Shown here: in pieces, positions 17,801 through 23,623 of the stretch
Position numbering within the stretch: the stretch's first letter is position 1
Layout: the number at the start of each line of letters is the position of its first letter
Origin: Candidatus Halobeggiatoa sp. HSG11
GTDB lineage: Bacteria > Pseudomonadota > Gammaproteobacteria > Beggiatoales > Beggiatoaceae
Length of the DNA: 33,056 bases
Direction: 5' to 3'
Assembly (NCBI GenBank): GCA_030378105.1
Contig: JAUCGL010000039.1
Coordinates: 1 to 33,056, forward strand
Notes under the pieces: generated by a model
The model's database searches: none
Seen by the model: the letters and a program-made list of their open reading frames with translations, nothing else
What the model was told of the DNA's origin: nothing
Program-made: the position numbers and the translations under genes

Positions 17801-18858
17801 TAAGAAATAATCGGTATAGCATTCTTCTCCATTGTCTCCAAAGCTTCAGCAGCTAAACGCTGAAAATGCGGCTGTCCATTCATTAATATAATCATGAGAT
17901 AAGGAATAATAGATAAATTATCAAATCTTAACAATGCCTTAAAAGCGATATTCATTTCTTCCATCGAATAATCGTCCGGCGAAGTACAAATATTTGTTAA
18001 TTCTTCAAGTGTTTTCCCACGTCCTCCCAATAAGTATAAATAGGCACGCTTAACTGCTCCAAATGCATAAAAACTCACCATCAAGCGGAAAAAAACTGCC
18101 AGTGTAGCTAACCAAAAACCCATTTTCAAACTGTGTAGTTGCCAATCAAAAATCTGAAAAGCATCTCCAAAATCCAAAGTTCGCAAAGTGTTATCTAAAG
18201 GCCATAATAACCAATCTTTCCAAACCCATTCATTAAATGTAGCCACGATAATAACCAATCCAATTGCTATCATCAACCCCAAAATTCGCATTTTTTTGAA
18301 AAACTCAAGTGTATCTTTAAATCGCTCCGTATAACGCTGCATGTTCATCATAGTGGAAGCTTGTTGAGTGGCAGAACGGCGTTTTATCAGCATAAAAATC
18401 ATTCCCAACAAAAAAATATCAACCATAATATGCATACTAAAAAGTGTTAATCCGGCTAAAACACTTTGATGTTTAACATTTTGCAAATGAATTCCATAAG
18501 CTCCAAGAATATCCAATAAATCGACTGCCCGTAATACATGCACTGCTACCAACTCTATCCAGTCATACCAATCAGGCAAGCTTGAATAAGAATAGTTTTC
18601 AATTCCAAGCAAGTTGTTAATCAGTGCATGTAAGCGACAAAAGAGGGCTAACTGGACAACGTTAAGGAAAGTTATATTTAAAGTAAATTTTCCTTGTTGA
18701 AACAAATATGTTAGCGATAAACTATAATTAACGGCAATGAGCAGAGCCATTAACCAAAGTAACATTTTGGTTTCTGGTACGATAAAAGTACTCACCAAGT
18801 AAATGATAGATAATAATGTAACTGTTTCAATGGTATATTTTGCTAATTGTATTTTCAT
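14875..18858 (-). CDS. Giant membrane-anchored HEAT-like repeat protein
   Basis: The 1327-residue protein has about six hydrophobic segments in residues 1-280 (near 9-29, 31-55, 58-80, 133-160, 191-212 and 246-278). A transition region with more ordinary HEAT-like helices (about 300-400) follows, then 24 units carrying the motif (L/I)(E/K)xIDPQW(R/Q)Q. The period is usually 39 residues (117 bp). Each unit reads roughly IDPQWRQRKDVQ-(x)IIPYLVKNL-(x)DSNxRK-(x)LxILEK, two helices per unit. One unit (LEQIGPYAIKAVPHL) lacks Trp and looks like a classic HEAT unit. Neighbouring copies are nearly identical in DNA. The stop falls inside a unit (RKDAQ, then TAG). HEAT arrays form scaffolds for protein contacts; a membrane-bound scaffold is inferred. 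The family as a whole is not one I recognise. Confidence 0.85.
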   Translation of the reverse strand: MKIQLAKYTIETVTLLSIIYLVSTFIVPETKMLLWLMALLIAVNYSLSLTYLFQQGKFTLNITFLNVVQLALFCRLHALINNLLGIENYSYSSLPDWYDWIELVAVHVLRAVDLLDILGAYGIHLQNVKHQSVLAGLTLFSMHIMVDIFLLGMIFMLIKRRSATQQASTMMNMQRYTERFKDTLEFFKKMRILGLMIAIGLVIIVATFNEWVWKDWLLWPLDNTLRTLDFGDAFQIFDWQLHSLKMGFWLATLAVFFRLMVSFYAFGAVKRAYLYLLGGRGKTLEELTNICTSPDDYSMEEMNIAFKALLRFDNLSIIPYLMIILMNGQPHFQRLAAEALETMEKNAIPIISYLAPFLIDKDRNIQTIASNILKKIIPQLQQYKNIQNVIPPLVTALANRNIRKTVFNFLEKNDLQWQQNQEIQNVVPYLIKDLTNSNDDVQKIAFTILEKVAPKWQQQENIADIIRHLTTTLVNPNRHIRETSSDLLEKIDPKWRQRREVKDILSHFVKNLNDSDIRTASIYAIKIIDPKWQQRDEIRKYIKDIVKDLANKNNDIREMSFKLLEAIDPKWRQNEATKNEIKNCIKYFVKDLANQNSDIRKISFELLEEINPKWRQSKATQNAIPHLLEDYFINGNELSLNALKIIDPEWQNKDAQNFIQSFVRDLIDINYTIQDTAYSTLEKADSNWRQRKGVQKIIPYFVKQLTDDDSYIQERVLSVLEEIDSNWRQRKDVQDVIPYFIKKLIDDDSYIQKRILSILEKIDSNWQQRKDAQDLIPYFVKKLIDDDSYIQERVLSILEKIDPQWRQRRDVQNIIPYLVKNSVSNDSSVRNRAFDILEKIDFCWWQNKVAQNAIPHLIKALNNNAKMAIYVLEKIDRQWRQRKDVQDMIPYFMKNLVGSNNRKNIDIIKIIDPQWRQRKDIKEIIPHLVKNLSDSNIRKESLYILKKIALQWRQRKDVQEIIPHLVKNLIDSNNRKEDINIIEEIDLQWQQRKDVQKIILYLVKNLIDSNNQKKDIGIIEEIDPQWRQRKDVQKIIPYLVKNLVDVNIRKKVLNIIEEIDSKWQQRKNVQEIIPHLVKNLIDSDNQKEDIDIIEEINPQWRQKASTAIPYLIQNLTEDDYYVRKTAAEVLEQIGPYAIKAVPHLIKIFKNSDDKFVQLLITKTLDKIDPQWLQREDVQDIISHLVKNLTDVNTQKKSIYILKIIDPKWQQRKDVQKIISVLIKNLIYSNNRKKVLDILEKIDPQWRQKKYAQEIIPHLVENLIYSNISPTEHLYILEKIDSQWRQNKDVQEIISVLIKNLTNNNLRKESFEALEKIDPQWRQRKDAQ

Positions 18859-18907
18859 ATAGTCAGGTTACAACTAAAATTTTCAACTTTCGCTATTTTT
18901 GGTGTCT

Positions 18908-19012
18908 TATAGCAATTCTTAATTGTGAATGCTTAATTATTAATCAAAATCTATAAAAATATCAGATTCTTGCTTAATATAACTGTGGCCTATCCAATCG
19001 GAAAATGCTATA
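18908..19012 (+). repeat. Miniature inverted-repeat element, family A, copy 2
   Basis: 105 bp, TATAGCAATTCTTAATTGTG to GAAAATGCTATA, ends inverted as in copy 1. It lies 50 bp upstream of the repeat protein start. Confidence 0.8.
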
Positions 19013-19080
19013 ACATTGATAATATGGTAACTCCTCATTATCTACAAGTAAATACTTGAAAAATCAGTATAGCGAAGCTG

Positions 19081-19185
19081 TATAGCAATTCTTAATTATG
19101 AATGCTTAATTATTAATTAAAATCTATAAAAATATCAGATTCTTGCTTAATATAACTGTGGTCCATCCAATCAGGAAATGCTATA
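19081..19185 (+). repeat. Miniature inverted-repeat element, family A, copy 3
   Basis: 105 bp, nearly identical to copy 2, same orientation, with terminal TATAGCA and TGCTATA. 68 bp separate it from copy 2. Confidence 0.8.
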
Positions 19186-19256
19186 TATTTCTTCAAATTT
19201 AAGAACTCTCATATAAGTAGCTACTCGACCTCAGCTAATTTATTGTTACAATATAG

Positions 19257-19345
19257 GGTGGTCCTGCAATATGTAGTGTTAAATCTACTAGATTTTTGAA
19301 ACCTAGTAGTTTTTTGAAGCTATCATTACTTTCTATAGGACTACC
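19257..19345 (+). repeat. Miniature inverted-repeat element, family B, copy 1
   Basis: 89 bp with ends GGTGGTCCT and AGGACTACC (one mismatch between termini). The interior holds a small hairpin (CTACTAGATTTTTGAAACCTAGTAG). The octamer CAATATAG occurs at both edges (19249-19256 and 19346-19353), which may be a target duplication. Copies: 28964-29053 and 29378-29468. Confidence 0.8.
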
Positions 19346-19348
19346 CAA

Positions 19349-19414
19349 TATAGTATTTACCGATTGGATGGACCACAGTTATATATTAAGCATCCATAAT
19401 TAAGAATTGCTATA
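19349..19414 (-). repeat. Miniature element, family A, copy 4, inverted with internal deletion
   Basis: TATAGTATTTACCGATTGG to AATTAAGAATTGCTATA, the reverse complement of family A with about 39 central bases missing. Both termini remain. It lies 3 bp from family B copy 1, so the two form an element-next-to-element nest. Confidence 0.75.
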
Positions 19415-19578
19415 TCGTAATTATTCTTCATACTTTTATTTGACAAATCTATCTTTGATGGTAAAAAAATGATAGTCCTGAACGGAGCAGTGGTGTATAA
19501 TAAAAACTTAATTTCTTTTTTAGGAATATACTCAGGAATGCTTTGCTTCTCATAATATAGAATATTGCAAAAAGACAT
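19357..19578 (-). CDS. Small hypothetical ORF with a strong ribosome site, probably truncated
   Basis: ATG at 19576-19578 is preceded by AAGGAG with 7 nt spacing, the best ribosome site in this area. An in-frame TTG two codons upstream is less likely. The 73 residues begin MSFCNILYYEKQSIPEYIPK and have no recognised motif. The last 18 or so residues are encoded by inverted family A copy 4, which also supplies the stop, so an original longer gene may have been cut by that element. The 227-bp element begins 22 bp upstream of its start. Confidence 0.4.
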   Translation of the reverse strand: MSFCNILYYEKQSIPEYIPKKEIKFLLYTTAPFRTIIFLPSKIDLSNKSMKNNYDIAILNYGCLIYNCGPSNR

Positions 19579-19600
19579 TCCCAATCTCCTTGAGGTTAAC

Positions 19601-19827
19601 TAGACATCTTTCCTAAATAACTGATGGTTGACGCAAAGAGCATTTTAATTAATTTGATTCCATAGGTTTCACCTATGGCTATTCAAGTGTGAATCTCGTT
19701 GGGGTTGTTTTAACTATCCTGAAAGGATTGAATGTGAATAGCTACCGATGGAATCGGTGGAATATAAAAGCTTTTTACGGCAAGCTTAGTTAAATAAGTA
19801 TATATACTTATTTAGAGAAGATGTCTA
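19601..19827. repeat. 227-bp element with 20-bp terminal inverted repeats and TA borders
   Basis: TAGACATCTTTCCTAAATAA at 19601-19620 is the inverse of 19808-19827 with 18 of 20 matches. Both ends begin with TA. The interior shows an imperfect inverted pair (GATTCCATAGGTTTCACC near 19659 and GATGGAATCGGTGG near 19748), of the kind seen as dispersed repeats in several bacterial groups, plus a perfect 24-bp palindrome (19791-19814). No coding frame is convincing. It lies 21 bp before the hflD start, so it may carry that promoter. Confidence 0.7.
19791..19814. repeat. Perfect 24-bp AT palindrome
   Basis: TAAATAAGTATA is followed by its exact complement. It overlaps the inner edge of the right terminal repeat of the 227-bp element and lies 34 bp upstream of hflD. 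It could be a cruciform or operator; no known binding-site consensus is matched. Confidence 0.55.
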
Positions 19828-19848
19828 CTACTTTAAAAACTTAAATAT

Positions 19849-20484
19849 ATGACTAATACAAATATAGAAAATAGGATATTATCTTTAGCAGGTATGTTTC
19901 AAGCTGCTGAATTGGTACAACAAATTTCCCAAAAAGGTTTGTTCGATCAAACATCATTTGAAACTAGTATTAATAGTTTATTAAAATTAGATGCTGATTC
20001 TGTTACGGATGTTTATGGTGGGATAAGTCAATTAAGAACCGGTTTACAGGCATTAGCTGAACAACTTGGTGGTGAACGAAAAAATATGGAAACTATGCAT
20101 TATGTTCTTGGAATGGTTTTGTTAGAACGCAAATTAATCAAACAACCTGAAATGATAAAACATATCCAAGAAGAAATTCAAACTGCCAAAGTTGAAATTG
20201 AAGAACATTCAATTAATCATCCTGAGATATTAAATAATCTAGCCACAATTTATGTAGAAACCATAAGTAAATTTGATTATCGAATCAAAATTAATGGGGA
20301 TAAATATTTCTTAGAAAATCAAAGTTATGTTGATAAAATAAGAGTATTATTACTTGCTGGAATAAGATCGGCTGTACTATGGCAACAAAAAGGTGGTCGT
20401 AAATGGCAATTTATTTTTTCTCGGCAAAAAACTGTGCGTACAGCTCGTTATTTGTTAAATAATTTATCCGCAAATGATGATTAA
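19849..20484 (+). CDS. hflD: HflD (high frequency lysogenization protein) homologue
   Basis: The 211-residue protein matches HflD, a peripheral inner-membrane protein that in E. coli interacts with phage lambda CII and affects lysogeny. Signature blocks are LSLAGMFQAAELVQQI (12-27), DVYGGISQLRTGL (54-66), YVLGMVLLERKL, KIRVLLLAGIRSAVLWQQ, and the ending GGRKWQFIFSRQ. Length is normal. The usual upstream neighbour mnmA and downstream purB are absent here; instead an inverted-repeat element ends 21 bp upstream. No clear ribosome site precedes the ATG, so the element may supply or replace the start region. Confidence 0.92.
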   Translation: MTNTNIENRILSLAGMFQAAELVQQISQKGLFDQTSFETSINSLLKLDADSVTDVYGGISQLRTGLQALAEQLGGERKNMETMHYVLGMVLLERKLIKQPEMIKHIQEEIQTAKVEIEEHSINHPEILNNLATIYVETISKFDYRIKINGDKYFLENQSYVDKIRVLLLAGIRSAVLWQQKGGRKWQFIFSRQKTVRTARYLLNNLSANDD

Positions 20485-20544
20485 TCATGAGCTTGATAGT
20501 TATGACATATTGACAATATCTTTTTTAATATTTGGAAAACAGCA

Positions 20545-20730
20545 ATGCCAACAGCAGACTCTTATCTTAAAAACTATCGTAAATTGAAAAAAATTGCTGA
20601 TACAATGCGTGAACAGCAGAATTTGGACGTTGATCAATTAGTAAAAATGGTAGATGAAGCTACTGTTGCTTATAAAAAATGCCAGACTCGTATAGAAGCA
20701 GTTGAAAAAGCATTAGGATTAGAGTCTTGA
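20545..20730 (+). CDS. xseB: Exodeoxyribonuclease VII small subunit-like protein
   Basis: The 61-residue protein has the XseB two-helix pattern: SYLKNYRKLKKIADTMREQQ, then DVDQLVKMVDEATVAYKKCQ and RIEAVEKALG. XseB is the regulatory small subunit of a nuclease that degrades single-stranded DNA. It is shorter than many homologues and the first helix is diverged from the usual YEEAL...LE pattern, so the symbol is likely but not certain. It lies 60 bp after hflD and before dksA. The large subunit gene is not in the window. Confidence 0.7.
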   Translation: MPTADSYLKNYRKLKKIADTMREQQNLDVDQLVKMVDEATVAYKKCQTRIEAVEKALGLES

Positions 20731-20808
20731 ATATTAAGATAACAATATTATTATACAATTTAAAATTCTAATGTATTTGTTTAAGTTATATCCTTGAGAA
20801 ACTAAATT

Positions 20809-21231
20809 ATGCCTGATAACACTATTGATCTAAGTTTTACTCCTTATAAAATTGATGAAAATGAAGAATATATGTCTGATAATCAGCTTAAACATTTTGA
20901 GCAAATTTTATTGGAATGGAAAAAAGCGTTGATGGCAGAAGTTGATAGGACATTACACCACATGCAAGATGAAGTAGCTAATTATCCTGATCCTAACGAT
21001 CGTGCTACTCAAGAAGAGGAATTTAGTATAGAGTTACGCACAAGAGATCGAGAACGTAAATTAATCAAAAAAATTGATATTGCGATAACATCTATTGACA
21101 ATAAAGAATATGGTTATTGTACTAGTTGTGAGGCTGCGATTGGAGTTCGTAGACTTGAAGCTAGACCAACTGCGGCTAAGTGTATTGATTGTAAAACTCA
21201 TGATGAAACTCGGGAAAAATATTTAAATTAA
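20809..21231 (+). CDS. dksA: RNA polymerase-binding transcription factor DksA
   Basis: DksA works with ppGpp at the secondary channel of RNA polymerase to reset transcription in starvation. The 140 residues align to E. coli DksA: YMSDNQLKHFEQIL, EVDRTLHHMQDE, the coiled-coil tip YPDPNDRA with acidic Asp61 and Asp64, EEEFSIELRTRDRERKLIKKI, and a four-Cys zinc site (Cys104, Cys107, Cys125, Cys128). The start keeps the N-terminal segment typical of gammaproteobacterial DksA, so I keep the first ATG although its ribosome site is weak. folA begins 2 bp after the stop, so the two are an operon. Confidence 0.96.
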   Translation: MPDNTIDLSFTPYKIDENEEYMSDNQLKHFEQILLEWKKALMAEVDRTLHHMQDEVANYPDPNDRATQEEEFSIELRTRDRERKLIKKIDIAITSIDNKEYGYCTSCEAAIGVRRLEARPTAAKCIDCKTHDETREKYLN

Positions 21232-21233
21232 AA

Positions 21234-21713
21234 ATGCTGACTATTTGTGTAGCCATGGATGAAAATGGTTTGATTGGAAAAAATAACACTTTACCTTGGC
21301 ATTTACCGGCAGACCTTAAGCATTTTCGTGCTATAACTATGGGTAAACCCATTGTCATGGGCCACAGGACTTATAAATCAATAGGACATCCTTTGAATGG
21401 TCGTACAAATATCGTAATAAGCCGTAACCAAAATCTGACTATTGCTGGTTGTCAAGTTCTGAATAGTTTGGATGCAGTATTAAAGTTAAGTCAATCTTAT
21501 ACCGAAACTGTGGTTATAGGAGGCATGACAATCTATAAAATACTTCTACCATATGTGCAAAAAATGTATATAACTAAAATTCATGCTAAATTTGACGGAG
21601 ATACTTATTTTCCCGATTATAAACCTGAACAATGGCAAGAAGTTGAAAGGCAAGACTTGGTAGACGAAAAATATTCATATAGTTTTATTACATTAAGAAA
21701 AAATCCCACCTAA
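21234..21713 (+). CDS. folA: Dihydrofolate reductase
   Basis: This enzyme reduces dihydrofolate to tetrahydrofolate with NADPH. The 159 residues are normal in length. Conserved features are VAMDENGLIGKNNTLPWHLP (6-25), the catalytic Asp27, MGHRTYKSIGHPL, RTNIVISRN, and the NADPH-binding VVIGGMTIYK. The gene starts 2 bp after dksA without its own clear ribosome site, which implies translational coupling. Tetrahydrofolate feeds the 10-formyl donor used by PurN elsewhere in the window. Confidence 0.95.
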   Translation: MLTICVAMDENGLIGKNNTLPWHLPADLKHFRAITMGKPIVMGHRTYKSIGHPLNGRTNIVISRNQNLTIAGCQVLNSLDAVLKLSQSYTETVVIGGMTIYKILLPYVQKMYITKIHAKFDGDTYFPDYKPEQWQEVERQDLVDEKYSYSFITLRKNPT

Positions 21714-22057
21714 ACATAGAAAACCCCGGCTTTCTCATAAAAATTTAAATTGCCTGAAAAATTTTAACTTTTGCTTTGCATACAAACTAATTGCCAAACC
21801 GTGCAATATCCCCATTATTTTTGAGCCTGATTCGAGCTTGTCGAAAAACAGCTATTTGACTAATTTTTGTATCTCAATTTATGGATAGCAAAAACTAAAA
21901 AATTATGATATAACTTCTACTCTTTTCTCGTTCCCAACGTCTTCGTTGGGAATGCCTTAAACAACGCTCTGCGTTGCGGGATGCAGAGCGTCCCTGAATG
22001 TATTTCCAACGGGACGTTGGAACAAGAAAATTTTGGATTATTCAACATGAGGAAATT
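21714..22057. other. Intergenic stretch with three hairpins before the DUF4062-FGE gene
   Basis: 344 bases without a gene. Three GC-rich hairpins stand in a row: 21931-21952 (TTCCCAACG/CGTTGGGAA), 21964-21991 (ACGCTCTGC/GCAGAGCGT) and 22004-22022 (TTCCAAC/GTTGGAA). The outer two can also pair with each other, resembling family C in style though not in sequence. The nearby in-frame ATG at 21998 lies in this repeat and is not a likely start. Confidence 0.6.
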
Positions 22058-23490
22058 ATGACTGATTTTGATAAAAGAAAGTTGCAGGTGTTTGTTTCTT
22101 CAACTTATGAGGATTTGAAGGATGAGAGGCAAGCTGCGGTTGAGGCTATTTTGGCGGCTGGTCATATTCCGGCTGGGATGGAGTTGTTTGCGGCTGGGGA
22201 TAAGTCGCAGATGCGGATAATTGAACGGTGGATTGATGAATCGGATGTGTATTTGCTTATTTTAGGGGCAAGGTATGGTAGCATTGAGCCTGAATCTGGT
22301 AAGAGTTATACGCATCTTGAGTATGAATATGCCTCGAAACATAAGAAGGCTTTGTTTGCTTGTGTGATTGATGATGGGGAGCAAAAAATTAGGATAAAAA
22401 ATGGTTTGGTTAAAGAAGACCATCCAGATAAATTGAGAGATTTTAAGAGGTTAGTATGTAGCGATAAAATAGTTAAGTTTTGGAAGAATTTTGGTGACAT
22501 AAAATATGCCATTAATCATAGTTTGACAATGGATTTTTCTAAACGGGATAATTTAATTGGTTGGTTGCGTTCTGATGATAAGGTTGAGAATAACAGTGAA
22601 ATAAAACAGGCTTTAGAACAGAAGAAAAAACTTGTAGAACAATTAAAGGCTAAATTATTTAGATTAGAAACTTATAAACAATCTTATTCAAAATCTCAAG
22701 AAGAGGAATTTGAATTTGAAGTAGTTAAAGTTGATGCTGAGGGTAAAATATATGAACGTAAAAAACATAAAAATAAACAATATGTTGAAAATATCAATGA
22801 CATAAATTTAGAGATGCTTTATATCCCGGCTGGGGAATTTATGATGGGTTCAAATGAACATGAATCTGAACAACCAATTCACAAAGTAACTATTAAACAA
22901 CCGTTTTATATGGGTAAATATCCAATAACTCAAGCTCAATGGCAAGCTGTTATGGGTAATAATCCTTCTGATTTTAGAGGTAATAATAGACCAGTTGAAC
23001 GAGTATCTTGGAAGGATGCGGTTAAGTTCTGTGAAAAAATTTCTTTATTAACTAAGCAAATCTATCGTTTACCTTCGGAAGCAGAATGGGAATATGCTTG
23101 TCGAGCTGGAACAACAACACCATTTTATTTTGGAGAAACTATAACAACTGATTTAGCTAATTATTGTGGTAATGGAACTTATGATTCGGGGGGCCTAAAG
23201 ATAAATATCGTAAAGAAACAACCGAAGTAGGTATATTTCCATCTAATGCTTTTGGTTTATATGATATGCACGGCAATGTATGGGAATGGTGTACTGATGG
23301 TTGGCATAATAATTATAAAAATGCTCCAACTGATGGTTCAGTTTGGAAAAAAGATAATGAAGACAGAGTGCTGCGTGGTGGCTCGTGGTACAGTTATCCT
23401 GTCGATATTCGTTCCGCTTGCCGTTGCGACGACAGTAAATTCCTATTCTACGGAGACTCCAATATTGGTTTTCGGGTTGTGCGGACTTAA
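22058..23490 (+). pseudogene. DUF4062-FGE (C-type-lectin fold) protein with DGR-like variable tail, broken by a 1-nt frameshift
   Basis: ATG 22058 is preceded by GAGG and is preferred over 21998. An N-terminal DUF4062 domain (about 9-95: LQVFVSSTYEDLKDERQAA, DVYLLILGARYGS) is TIR-like in published comparisons. A charged helix (about 183-212) follows, then an FGE-sulfatase/C-type-lectin domain (MLYIPAGEFMMGS onward, with PSEAEWEYACRAG). At a run of six G (23188-23193) the frame shifts and stops at 23228-23230. With seven G it would read on as PKDKYRKETTEVG, FGLYDMHGNVWEW, LRGGSWYS, IRSACR and IGFRVVRT to 23490, about 477 residues. This is a real frameshift, a variable G tract or a sequencing error. 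The 3' end has the layout of a DGR variable region (see findings). Sulfatase-activating function is unlikely; this fold is used here for ligand display. Confidence 0.85.
23188..23193 (+). repeat. Six-G run at the frameshift
   Basis: Six G with flanks TC and CC. One more G restores the FGE reading frame. Such short runs are also common error sites in assembly. Confidence 0.7.
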
Positions 23491-23521
23491 AGAATTTAAT
23501 AGTTGCCAAAAGTTTTAAGGC

Positions 23522-23554
23522 AGACCTAGCAGGTTTCTGAAACCTGCTAGGTCT
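23522..23554 (+). terminator. Perfect 15-bp stem hairpin after the FGE gene
   Basis: AGACCTAGCAGGTTT, a CTG loop, and the exact complement AAACCTGCTAGGTCT. It lies 31 bp beyond the stop of the restored frame. It may be a terminator without a strong T run, a dispersed repeat related in style to family D (CCTGC..AGGTTT cores), or the structure that follows DGR variable regions in some systems. Confidence 0.65.
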
Positions 23555-23623
23555 TAAACTTCGCTTTGCTTTGAACTCCGAATCTTAACTTAATAAATTT
23601 TCCTTTCCACTTTAACTTAAAAA

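Larger units (their letters stand above)
18859..19848. other. Nest of miniature elements between the repeat protein and hflD
   Basis: 990 bases with four family A copies or parts, one family B copy, a 227-bp terminal-inverted-repeat element and one small ORF with a strong ribosome site. Little unique sequence remains. The promoter of hflD must lie within or just after the last element. Confidence 0.7.

Noticed and set aside
14875-18858. Possible CRISPR array, suggested by the regular short repeats
   Set aside because: The repeats are in frame, code for helices, and have no unique spacers of constant length. No cas gene is nearby.
21998-22057. Upstream ATG extending the DUF4062-FGE protein by 20 residues
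   Set aside because: It lies in a palindromic repeat, and the ATG at 22058 has GAGG before it and starts directly at the domain.
23380-23480. Template repeat for the DGR-like region elsewhere in the window
   Set aside because: I looked for RGGSW-type sequence with AAC runs on both strands and saw none. No reverse transcriptase motif (YADD type) was seen either.
23243-23518. Two overlapping ORFs of about 90 codons on opposite strands near the FGE tail
   Set aside because: The minus-strand one and one plus-strand frame are shadows. The frame ending at 23490 carries the FGE motifs and explains the region.
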